Source: a virus. Taken from it: DNA of 49,428 nucleotides. Made by a program: the position numbers and the translations under genes. The stretch covers positions 1 through 49,428 of the IMG/VR virus record IMGVR_UViG_3300011116_000066. The stretch is one strand, 5' to 3'. Under the pieces are notes generated by a model, which saw only the letters and a list, made by a program, of their open reading frames with translations, had not been told where the DNA came from and searched no databases. Positions 1 through 6,318 of the stretch are shown here, piece by piece (the first letter of the stretch is position 1; every line of letters begins with the position of its first letter).

Positions 1-602
1 TACTTGCACGTAAGCTTGCGGGTAAAGAGGGCGGTGGTCGTGACATCTTAGGTACTGCCAAGGAACGCATGACTGACTGGAAGCAAGCATTGCAGGAATG
101 GATTAGCGCTATCTCTGCGGGCGATGACAACTCACGCTTCTGTCCTCCCAACAAACGCTTGCTTGCATCGGGCTTCGTTATGCCATCACACTTCACTGAG
201 TCAGTCGGTGAGCTTATCCTCGCTGTTGATACCTCGGGCTCTATGTATCCGTACTATCGTCTGCTGTTCGGCGAGATCGCTCGAATCTGCAACATCACCA
301 AGCCTGCGGGTGTGCGTGTGTTGTGGTGGGACACTAGCGTATGCGGTGACCAAGCATTCAAGCCTGCTGACTACGAACAGATCGCTTCGCTCATGAACCC
401 CAAGGGCGGTGGCGGTACTACTCCTGATGTTGTTGTCGACTACATCAAGGAACACAAGATCGACGCTCGGGCAATCGTCTGGTTAACAGATGGTTACCTT
501 GGTTGCGATACCCCGAATACCCCAATGCCATCTCTGTGGGGTGTGGTAGAGAACGAGTCATTCGTTCCTACTCATGGCAAAGTCCTGCGTATTTCTGTTT
601 AA
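1..602 (+). CDS. VWA-domain protein, 5' end outside window
   Basis: The reading frame is open from the first bases of the window, so the N-terminus is missing; an internal ATG at 69 is probably not the true start. The visible part is a von Willebrand factor A domain with a complete MIDAS metal site: DTSGS at 228-242, a GGGGTT loop near 408-422 supplying the threonine, and a TDG at about 489-497. In bacteria such proteins (the DUF2201-like group, ViaA, NorD, CbbO) work with a MoxR-type AAA+ ATPase, and one follows 23 bases downstream. The missing upstream part is often a metallopeptidase-like or helical region in this family. The VWA assignment is firm; the role in the phage is unknown. Confidence 0.85.
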   Translation, partial: LARKLAGKEGGGRDILGTAKERMTDWKQALQEWISAISAGDDNSRFCPPNKRLLASGFVMPSHFTESVGELILAVDTSGSMYPYYRLLFGEIARICNITKPAGVRVLWWDTSVCGDQAFKPADYEQIASLMNPKGGGGTTPDVVVDYIKEHKIDARAIVWLTDGYLGCDTPNTPMPSLWGVVENESFVPTHGKVLRISV

Positions 603-625
603 CTTAATCTTTGGAGATCTTTATC

Positions 626-1750
626 ATGAATCAATTCTTATCCGCATCACAAGTTGTTTCCCTCATCGCCGCTGTCGGTGACAAGCGCACAGTAATCGTG
701 GAGGGCGAGAACGGCATCGGCAAGACTGCCCTGTTCCATGCGCTACGCAAGCTACCCAAGTTTGCTGACCACATCGCTGTGCAACCTATTGACTGCACTC
801 AGTTGTCTGACGGCTCTGTGTGGATGCCTGACCTCGATCGTGAGAATGGCGTGTCTCGTGAGTTACCCAATGAGCGCTTCGGTGTTAGTGCTTTCAATCA
901 ACTCGGTGTCAACAACTCCAAGCCTATTCTCGTAGGTCTTGATGAGATCGCCAAGGCACCGCAGTTCATCAAGAACGTACTTGCCCCGATCATCTATGAG
1001 CGCAGGGTCGGTAACTTGAGCATGCCTGAGGGTAGCGTTGTTGTGTGCTTTACCAATCTATCCATCGAGGGTCTTGGTGACTCCATTCAAGCTCACCTAC
1101 GCAATCGTCTGGTGTTCGTCAAGATGCGTAAGCCTAGCGCTGACGAGTGGGTCAAGTGGGCTACTGACAATGGCGTCAACCCAATGATTATTGCTTTCGT
1201 TAGCAACGAGCCACGCGTTATGCAATCGTTCCTTGACTACGAGAAGGGCGGTATGTTCGAGGGCAAGGACTTGTCCAAGGACAACGGCTTCATCTTCAAC
1301 CCCAAGTCTATGCAACTTGCATACGCTACACCTCGCTCGTTGGTTGCCGCTAGTGACATCCTCGATGCGGGTCTTGGTGTTCTCGATGACGACACACTTG
1401 AGGCGGCTCTCGTTGGTACTGTTGGTGCTACTACTGCACAGGCATTGTCATCGTTCATTCGCTTCGGTCGTGAGATCTGCGAGTACTCTCGCGTTATCAA
1501 ATCACCTGACACAGCACCGCTGTCTGACAACCCTACGGCGCAGTTGATTCAGGTATTCCAGTTCGTTACTCGCGTAGCGGACAGGACAGAAGCAGAAGCC
1601 ATCGTCAAGTACGTGTGGCGTATGCGTGCAGAGATGCAGTCGATCTTCTGCAACACAGTAGCAACAAGTCAGCGTGTGGCTATGTTCGCTACGATCAATG
1701 AGTTCGGTCGCATGTTAGCCGAGCACAAAATCTTTTTCTCAACCAAGTAA
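626..1750 (+). CDS. MoxR-type AAA+ ATPase
   Basis: This 374-residue protein has Walker A GENGIGKT (27-34), Walker B ILVGLDE with D106/E107, and a later HLRNRL segment typical of the arginine-containing region of MoxR/CobS-like ATPases. I chose ATG 626, preceded by GGAG at 613-616, over an in-frame TTG at 611 that would overlap that site. MoxR ATPases act as chaperones that remodel or insert cofactors into partner proteins through a VWA adaptor, as in RavA-ViaA and CbbQ-CbbO. The VWA gene is immediately upstream and a helical protein immediately downstream, so the three look like one operon. The substrate cannot be read from the sequence. Confidence 0.88.
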   Translation: MNQFLSASQVVSLIAAVGDKRTVIVEGENGIGKTALFHALRKLPKFADHIAVQPIDCTQLSDGSVWMPDLDRENGVSRELPNERFGVSAFNQLGVNNSKPILVGLDEIAKAPQFIKNVLAPIIYERRVGNLSMPEGSVVVCFTNLSIEGLGDSIQAHLRNRLVFVKMRKPSADEWVKWATDNGVNPMIIAFVSNEPRVMQSFLDYEKGGMFEGKDLSKDNGFIFNPKSMQLAYATPRSLVAASDILDAGLGVLDDDTLEAALVGTVGATTAQALSSFIRFGREICEYSRVIKSPDTAPLSDNPTAQLIQVFQFVTRVADRTEAEAIVKYVWRMRAEMQSIFCNTVATSQRVAMFATINEFGRMLAEHKIFFSTK

Positions 1751-1768
1751 TCACAAGGAGTTCTTATC

Positions 1769-2653
1769 ATGACAACTAATACACCTCGCCTCAACATCGA
1801 CACATGCGCAATGCTTGTGGAGTTCAACGCTTCTGTGTGGACAGCACGTAAGCTAGACAAGACTACCACCAACGAAGTGGTAGCAAGCAAGAACGCGGGG
1901 GCTAAAGATGCCGCCCGTGTCAACAAGCACCTGCTCGCAGGTCGCACCGAGTTGGACATCATCCAACAAGCGGTCGGTCGCGCACGTCAATTCGTGTACG
2001 ACAACACGGCACCTTGGTCTGACTCAGGTCTGCGCCTCTTACCTACTGTCAACTTCATGAAGTTCACTGAGCGCATGAATGACTTCGAGGAAGAGATGGA
2101 GACATTGGTCAAGGCTTTCGTTGTTATCTACCCTACGCTTATCACTGCGCAGGCATTGGCTCTCGGTGATATGTTCAAGAGAGATGACTACCCATCTGCT
2201 AATGAGATGATGACTAAGTTCTCATTCCGCGTTAACTACATGCCAGTCCCATCATCGGGTGACTTCCGCGTAGATGTAGGCAACCAAGCACAGGCAGAAC
2301 TCAAGGCTCGCCTTGAATCTCTGACACAGGAACGCATCGACTCTGCTATGGCAGATGTGCGTGAGAGACTTAGCACCCACCTCAAACGTATGTCGGACAG
2401 ATTGACTACTGACTATGTAGGCGGTGAGGCTAAGCAAAGGCGCTTCCACGACACGCTTGTCGATGGTGCGTTGGAGTTGTGTGATCTCACCAAGGCATTG
2501 AACGTAACCAATGACGTAGCCCTTGAGACTGCACGTAGTCAGTTAGAGCAGTTGCTTGTGGGTGTTACGCCTACGGATCTGCGAAAGAACGAGGCTATCC
2601 GTCAAGACGTCAAGAGAAACGTAGACGCCATCCTCGACAAGTTCAACTTCTGA
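1769..2653 (+). CDS. Helical protein of the MoxR/VWA operon, possibly DUF3150-like
   Basis: A 294-residue, mostly alpha-helical, charged protein with no catalytic motif I recognise. It starts at ATG 1769 behind a strong AAGGAG (1755-1760), 18 bases after the ATPase gene. From memory, proteins called DUF3150 sit beside CobS/CobT-like ATPase and VWA genes on plasmids and phages; the size and the neighbourhood fit, but I could not check the profile. It is probably the third subunit or the client of the complex. The C-terminal third (about 190-290) is rich in heptad-like leucines and could form a coiled coil. Confidence 0.7.
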   Translation: MTTNTPRLNIDTCAMLVEFNASVWTARKLDKTTTNEVVASKNAGAKDAARVNKHLLAGRTELDIIQQAVGRARQFVYDNTAPWSDSGLRLLPTVNFMKFTERMNDFEEEMETLVKAFVVIYPTLITAQALALGDMFKRDDYPSANEMMTKFSFRVNYMPVPSSGDFRVDVGNQAQAELKARLESLTQERIDSAMADVRERLSTHLKRMSDRLTTDYVGGEAKQRRFHDTLVDGALELCDLTKALNVTNDVALETARSQLEQLLVGVTPTDLRKNEAIRQDVKRNVDAILDKFNF

Positions 2654-2663
2654 AAGGGACATC

Positions 2664-2822
2664 ATGAACACTAGATACCTAACACATGTTCGTCGCATCT
2701 TTGCTACATACGATGCACCACCCGAAACCATCCGCAGTTACCAACGCCAATGGGTACGCTCTATCCGTAGGCTTGGCGACAAGTGGTTGGTTGCACGTCA
2801 GGTTCCACGCTTGGAAGTGTGA
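2664..2822 (+). CDS. Small basic protein, 52 aa
   Basis: It starts at ATG 2664 after AAAGGGA (2653-2659) and ends in a TGATG stop/start overlap with the next gene, so the two are translationally coupled. The product is strongly basic (many Arg) with three Trp or Tyr-rich patches and no known domain. It is too short for most gene finders. Coding status rests on the ribosome binding site, the coupling and the dense packing. Confidence 0.5.
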   Translation: MNTRYLTHVRRIFATYDAPPETIRSYQRQWVRSIRRLGDKWLVARQVPRLEV

Positions 2823-3562
2823 TGCGATTTCGTCGACATGCTACACCCAAGAAGTATCTGTCTCAGGCCGAGGTAGAGAGTCGTCTATATGGCGCACCTC
2901 TGCCTGACCTGCATAAGAACACGCGTCCCCTTAGTGGGGGTGCGTTGGAAGCTAAAGAAATTCTTAACAAACTACAAGGAACAAACAGAAAGGGAACGGT
3001 CATGCCTGATCTTCAGTCAGCACTCAAAAACGCAATCGAAACGTGGGAACCCGCCCCCACCACCCCCTTAGGACAACAACTCAAGGAGAAAATTATGGCA
3101 AAAACACCATTTGCAATTCAAAACAACGTCACCCGCGTAACCTTTGACTATATAAAGTTACACCCGGGCACTACCGCCGCCGCCGCAAGCAAAGACTTGG
3201 TCAAGCATGGATTCAAAGAGTCATCAGTCACAGCACTCATGGCGCAGTTCGTTCGGTCAGGGCTTGCCACGCGAGATAACAACCATGGCTATCGCGTTAC
3301 TGTGGACGAATACGTACCCATGAAGGCAAGTACTAAGTACGCCAAGAAAGCCGTGAAAGTCAAGCCAGCGACCACTAACGACCACAAGCGACCACTAACG
3401 ACCGCAGGCGATGGCATTGCCGCGCTACATCCCGAAGCTACGAGCAAGCGAGTGGTGAACACGATTGTGTTTGGCAAGCCTCCAGAAGAAGTTATCAAGC
3501 ACATGAACGTGATACAGGCACGCGAGTTGTACGACTACCTTAAGAAAATGTTTGGAGGTTGA
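2822..3562 (+). CDS. Winged-helix-like phage protein
   Basis: A 246-residue protein whose start overlaps the previous stop. Residues about 95-160 read like a winged helix: a helix starting FDYIKLHP, a helix of the type found at TAAAASKDLVKHG, a recognition helix at KESSVTALMAQFVRSG and a wing ending GYRV. The C-terminus (about 215-246) ends in a conserved-looking RELYDYLKKMF segment. An internal in-frame ATG at 3095 has an excellent AAGGAG (3083-3088) and begins exactly at the winged helix, so a shorter 155-residue product is likely as well or instead. A 20-bp imperfect tandem repeat lies at 3368-3407. Likely DNA-binding, possibly regulatory. Confidence 0.65.
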   Translation: MRFRRHATPKKYLSQAEVESRLYGAPLPDLHKNTRPLSGGALEAKEILNKLQGTNRKGTVMPDLQSALKNAIETWEPAPTTPLGQQLKEKIMAKTPFAIQNNVTRVTFDYIKLHPGTTAAAASKDLVKHGFKESSVTALMAQFVRSGLATRDNNHGYRVTVDEYVPMKASTKYAKKAVKVKPATTNDHKRPLTTAGDGIAALHPEATSKRVVNTIVFGKPPEEVIKHMNVIQARELYDYLKKMFGG

Positions 3563-3563
3563 T

Positions 3564-3722
3564 ATGGATTCAATACAACTGCAAAATGAATTGGTTGATG
3601 GCTTAACCCAAGAACTGTGTAAAGTTATTGAGAAATACGAAGGCACGATACGCGCTACTACTGTGTTGGGCGTGTTGGAAATAGTTAAGCACAGTATTCT
3701 TTTAGAAATTATGGAGGACTAG
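3564..3722 (+). CDS. Small hypothetical protein, 52 aa
   Basis: ATG 3564 follows the previous stop by one base and has GGAGG at 3554-3558. The product is helical and acidic, with heptad-like hydrophobics through most of its length, and could form a short coiled coil. It sits in a run of tightly spaced small accessory genes. No family recognised. Confidence 0.6.
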   Translation: MDSIQLQNELVDGLTQELCKVIEKYEGTIRATTVLGVLEIVKHSILLEIMED

Positions 3723-3723
3723 C

Positions 3724-3921
3724 ATGAGAGAAGATTTAATGCACCAAGCGTTTCCAGACGAAGGCAATTTCGGCATCAGCATACGCGACTACTTTGCGGT
3801 GCGAGCTATGCAAGGCATGCTAAGTAATAGCGAGCTAACGACAGTGATAAATTCGCACGAGCAGTTCGCAGAAGTGTCTTACAGAATGGCAGACGCCATG
3901 TTGAAAGTGAGGGAGTTATGA
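3724..3921 (+). CDS. Small conserved phage/prophage protein, 65 aa
   Basis: It starts one base after the previous stop with GGAGG just upstream (3713-3717). The pattern IRDYFAVRAMQG near residues 20-31 followed by YRMADAMLKVRE at the C-terminus is one I recognise from many prophage-encoded hypothetical proteins of Proteobacteria. No function is known to me. It ends in an ATGA overlap with the next gene. Confidence 0.7.
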   Translation: MREDLMHQAFPDEGNFGISIRDYFAVRAMQGMLSNSELTTVINSHEQFAEVSYRMADAMLKVREL

Positions 3922-4073
3922 ACGAAGAATTGGAACACAACGAGGTGTATGTAAAGATACGCAATGACACGCTAGAAGAAGTAGCGCAGGAGTTTGAAAG
4001 GATGCGCATCGCCTTTGGTGATACCGCCCATAGCTTTGCGCAGTACGTTAGAGAAATGAAGAGTGAAGAGTAA
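3918..4073 (+). CDS. Small hypothetical protein, 51 aa
   Basis: ATG 3918 overlaps the previous stop as ATGA, with GGGAG at 3911-3915 as ribosome binding site. The product is acidic and helical. Its 3' end overlaps the GTG start of the next gene by 11 bases. No family recognised. Confidence 0.55.
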   Translation: MNEELEHNEVYVKIRNDTLEEVAQEFERMRIAFGDTAHSFAQYVREMKSEE

Positions 4074-4329
4074 TCACAATATCATTCGAGATACACTCAA
4101 ACAACACCCCGATGGTTTGAAGTCAAGCGATATATCTAGGCTCACGGGCATAGACAAACGTGTTGTCAACAAAGCATTGGAGAGTGTGTTTGGGGTGTAC
4201 ATCGATCGGTGGGAGAAGTCAACTCACCGCAACACACTAGCCGCAATATGGGTCGTCGTTGACGTGCCTGAGAACTGCCCAAAACCTGAGAATACGGGCA
4301 GAAGAACCAAATTGAATTCAAAGGACTGA
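4063..4329 (+). CDS. Small winged-helix/HTH protein
   Basis: An 88-residue protein starting at GTG 4063. Residues 5-45 form a clear helix-turn-helix pattern: IIRDTLKQHPDG, then a helix SSDISRLTG and a recognition helix KRVVNKALES. The remainder carries a short beta-like stretch (AAIWVVVDV) and a basic tail. This resembles small phage proteins that control early genes. It lies directly upstream of a structured non-coding stretch (4330-4500). There is no strong ribosome binding site for the GTG, so expression may depend on translation of the overlapping upstream gene. Confidence 0.6.
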   Translation: MKSNHNIIRDTLKQHPDGLKSSDISRLTGIDKRVVNKALESVFGVYIDRWEKSTHRNTLAAIWVVVDVPENCPKPENTGRRTKLNSKD

Positions 4330-4500
4330 CAGAGTGTGATAGAGATGATTTGTGCGAGCCTAGTAGATGCGACCACACTTCGTCGGCAACAAGGGGCTGT
4401 TGAGTCCTTGGAAAAATTAACTCTTTGTTGCCACTCCCCACCGCGATACGAGGGGGCGCGGAATCTACTTAGCCCCCTCACCTAATAACTGGAGAAGCAA
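4330..4500 (+). ncRNA. Gap with two strong hairpins
   Basis: This 171-base stretch between tightly packed genes has two inverted repeats. The first pairs GGCAACAAGGGG (4385-4396) with CTCTTTGTTGCC (4421-4432), 12 pairs including two G-U, around a 24-base loop. The second pairs GAGGGGGC (4450-4457) with GCCCCCTC (4472-4479) around a 14-base loop. No U-run follows either, so they are not textbook terminators. A 49-codon frame from GTG 4336 to TAA 4485 exists but lacks a ribosome binding site and good protein character. The stretch could be a small RNA, an attenuator or a leader for 4501. That the RNA is functional is inference. Confidence 0.4.
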
Positions 4501-4785
4501 ATGGACACACATGACTACTACAAAAACAGCGTTACCAACGGCATAGATGAAACCATGTTCAAAGATGCCATGCGCTACCGCAAGATGCGAGAGTTCCTCG
4601 ACACGTTGGTCATCATGGACAAAGACAAAGGTGCCATGCACTTTGAGGACAGCAAGGACTTAGATACGTACGTCGACCAATGGCGCAGAAGCAGATCGCT
4701 ACTCACACCCGCAAGTATCACAGCGCACGCGTTGCAGATACTAGAAGGCCAACTCTCAATGACAATGAAGGAGTCAAGGAAATGA
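4501..4785 (+). CDS. Hypothetical protein, 94 aa
   Basis: ATG 4501 follows GGAGAAGCAA, a leader that recurs before several genes here. The product is acidic then basic, helical, with no recognised domain; the segment MRYRKMREFLDTLV (about 25-38) looks like an amphipathic helix. It ends in an ATGA overlap with the VRR-NUC gene, so the two are probably co-translated. Confidence 0.65.
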   Translation: MDTHDYYKNSVTNGIDETMFKDAMRYRKMREFLDTLVIMDKDKGAMHFEDSKDLDTYVDQWRRSRSLLTPASITAHALQILEGQLSMTMKESRK

Positions 4786-5060
4786 CGCCCGAGGTGAAAG
4801 TCAAGAAACAGATACGTAAAATATTAGATGAGCTTGGCATGTACTACGCCATGCCCATCGGGACAGGATACGGGAACTCAGGGGTGCCTGACTTCCTTGT
4901 ATGTGCTGGCGGCAAGTTCGTCGGCATTGAAGCGAAAGCCGGTAAGGGTAAGACCACCGCGCTACAAGAAGCCCATCTAAGCCGCATACGTGGCGCAGGG
5001 GGGACGGCAGTTGTCATCAACGAGGACAACATACATACTTTAAAGGAGGTTTTATCATGA
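4782..5060 (+). CDS. VRR-NUC nuclease
   Basis: A 92-residue stand-alone VRR-NUC domain, a PD-(D/E)XK-fold nuclease common in phages and as the catalytic module of FAN1. Catalytic candidates are D37 in GVPDF, E50 and K52 in GIEAKAG, and Q62. The family cuts branched or Holliday-like DNA, so it could resolve replication or packaging intermediates. I chose ATG 4782, which overlaps the previous stop as ATGA and starts exactly at the domain; a longer frame from 4680 would overlap the upstream gene by about 100 bases. Followed by another ATGA overlap. Confidence 0.88.
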   Translation: MTPEVKVKKQIRKILDELGMYYAMPIGTGYGNSGVPDFLVCAGGKFVGIEAKAGKGKTTALQEAHLSRIRGAGGTAVVINEDNIHTLKEVLS

Positions 5061-5338
5061 GCGAAGCAATGTCACAAGAAGAGTTAGAGCATCGCGTTGG
5101 GCGCATGTCAGACGAAGAGCAGGCGCACTTCAAGCTACTCATACACAAGTTGGTGATGTGTTATGGAGATGGCAAGGCGCAGGCTGTTGTCATCATCGGT
5201 CGTGCAGAGGATGCGTTTGCAGGAGTCGTCACCCTAAACTGTGATGAGATGGAGGCGTCGCAACTCATGTTGGCGGCAAACGATTTTTTCGGCTTTCTAA
5301 ACGTCCTCGACGCACCACCCAAGGAGAATTTTAATTGA
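5057..5338 (+). CDS. Hypothetical protein, 93 aa
   Basis: Starts at ATG 5057 overlapping the previous stop, behind a perfect AAAGGAGGT (5042-5050), so it should be well translated. The C-terminal two thirds read as an alternating beta/alpha pattern (AQAVVIIGRAEDAFAGVVTLN, then a helix). No family recognised. It overlaps the next gene by four bases, TTGA. Confidence 0.6.
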   Translation: MSEAMSQEELEHRVGRMSDEEQAHFKLLIHKLVMCYGDGKAQAVVIIGRAEDAFAGVVTLNCDEMEASQLMLAANDFFGFLNVLDAPPKENFN

Positions 5339-5541
5339 ACGATTGCCCAAACTGTGAGTACCACAAGAACCGAGCCGCCCGATGGCGAGCCGAAGCCTAT
5401 GCGCAAGCAGGGCATCCGTTGCCTGAGCGTGAGTGGATTGGTCTGACGGATGAGGAATGGCTATCGCTTGGATGCAAGTCCGTTGAAGAAGTACGCATCG
5501 GTCTCGCTATTCAAGCCAAACTCAAGGAGAAGAACGCATGA
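5335..5541 (+). CDS. Small protein with CxxC, TTG start
   Basis: A 68-residue protein that begins with TTG at 5335, sharing bases with the previous stop. AAGGAG (5321-5326) at the right distance supports this unusual start, and no ATG is available nearby. It has C4 and C7 (CPNC) plus H10, perhaps half of a metal site, followed by an acidic helical segment. No family recognised. Confidence 0.55.
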   Translation: MNDCPNCEYHKNRAARWRAEAYAQAGHPLPEREWIGLTDEEWLSLGCKSVEEVRIGLAIQAKLKEKNA

Positions 5542-5807
5542 CACAAGACGAAATTATCAACTTGATTGAGGCCAATGGCCTGACCCTGCATGGCGACATT
5601 GAACACTTTGCTGCGCTTGTTGCCGACCATGTATACGCAAAGTATTTGGAACCACCTGAACCCAAACAGTCAGGCACGATCTCAGTAACTATGCCTGTGC
5701 CAATTGGTTACCTTTGTGAGAACGCTGTGGGGCACAAGTACTTTAGATGGAAGAAACCGCCTAGCACGTACAAACCAATCCCACTTTACACAAAGGAGTT
5801 AAGGTGA
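5538..5807 (+). CDS. Small hypothetical phage protein, 89 aa
   Basis: ATG 5538 overlaps the previous stop as ATGA; AAGGAG precedes it. The N-terminal half is helical; the C-terminal half (YFRWKKPPSTYKPIPLYTKE) resembles the PLYT-type tails of many small phage proteins of unknown function. It is the last gene of the run of small overlapping genes before a possible promoter and a homing endonuclease. Confidence 0.6.
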   Translation: MTQDEIINLIEANGLTLHGDIEHFAALVADHVYAKYLEPPEPKQSGTISVTMPVPIGYLCENAVGHKYFRWKKPPSTYKPIPLYTKELR

Positions 5808-5815
5808 GGTACAAT
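5785..5815 (+). promoter_or_regulatory. Possible sigma70-like promoter
   Basis: TTTACA (5785-5790) and TACAAT (5810-5815) are separated by 19 bases, slightly long but usable. It lies at the end of the 5538 gene, just ahead of the free-standing endonuclease gene at 5845 and the DNA polymerase at 6315. Seen only as a pattern match. Confidence 0.3.
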
Positions 5816-5844
5816 AGATTTTCTAGTACACTGGGAAATCGTAT

Positions 5845-6318
5845 ATGAAACAGACACACGGCGAAGTAAAACTTGTTGATGGGAGGCGTGTCGCGTCTCC
5901 CGAATACCGGTCATGGCAGATGATGAAAAACCGTTGCCTTAACCCCAACGCGCACGACTATGCGTACTATGGTGGGCGCGGTATTTCAATAATAAAGAAG
6001 TGGCAGGATTCGTTTGAGGCGTTTCTTGAAGACATGGGGCGGCGACCCACCCCCCTACATACCCTTGATCGGATCAACGTCAACAAAAACTACACGCCTA
6101 GTAACTGCCGCTGGGCAACCCGCGCAGAGCAATCCCGTAACCGCCCGTATGCACAGACAAAAGCGTGGTTGTTAGCTGAACGGTTGGGGGTGAAACGACA
6201 GACGGCGTATCACATGATTGGGCAGGTGCGTGCAAAAGACAGAGGCGATCTTTCATGGTTTCAACTGTCCCCAAGCCGAGAGGCAGAAGTTAGAAAATTT
6301 TTAAAGGAGAAGAAGTGA
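5845..6318 (+). CDS. Probable HNH-like homing endonuclease with C-terminal HTH
   Basis: A 157-residue protein. Residues 18-100 match a phage family I recognise by its pattern: YRSWQMMKNRC, YYGGRGI, a W..F..F..DMG segment, LDRINVN, and NCRWAT with a following EQSRNR; these proteins are usually called HNH or homing endonucleases. Residues about 105-135 (LLAERLGVKRQTAYHMIGQ) form a helix-turn-helix for DNA recognition. It starts at ATG 5845 after GGGAAA, separated by 37 bases from the previous gene, unlike the overlapping genes around it. Its 3' end overlaps the polymerase start. A relative lies at 33025-33645. Confidence 0.72.
   Translation: MKQTHGEVKLVDGRRVASPEYRSWQMMKNRCLNPNAHDYAYYGGRGISIIKKWQDSFEAFLEDMGRRPTPLHTLDRINVNKNYTPSNCRWATRAEQSRNRPYAQTKAWLLAERLGVKRQTAYHMIGQVRAKDRGDLSWFQLSPSREAEVRKFLKEKK

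Noticed and set aside
4336-4485. 49-codon frame in the structured gap
   Set aside because: No ribosome binding site, GTG start and a Cys/Pro/Arg-rich composition dictated by the hairpins; kept only as a possibility in the gap entry.
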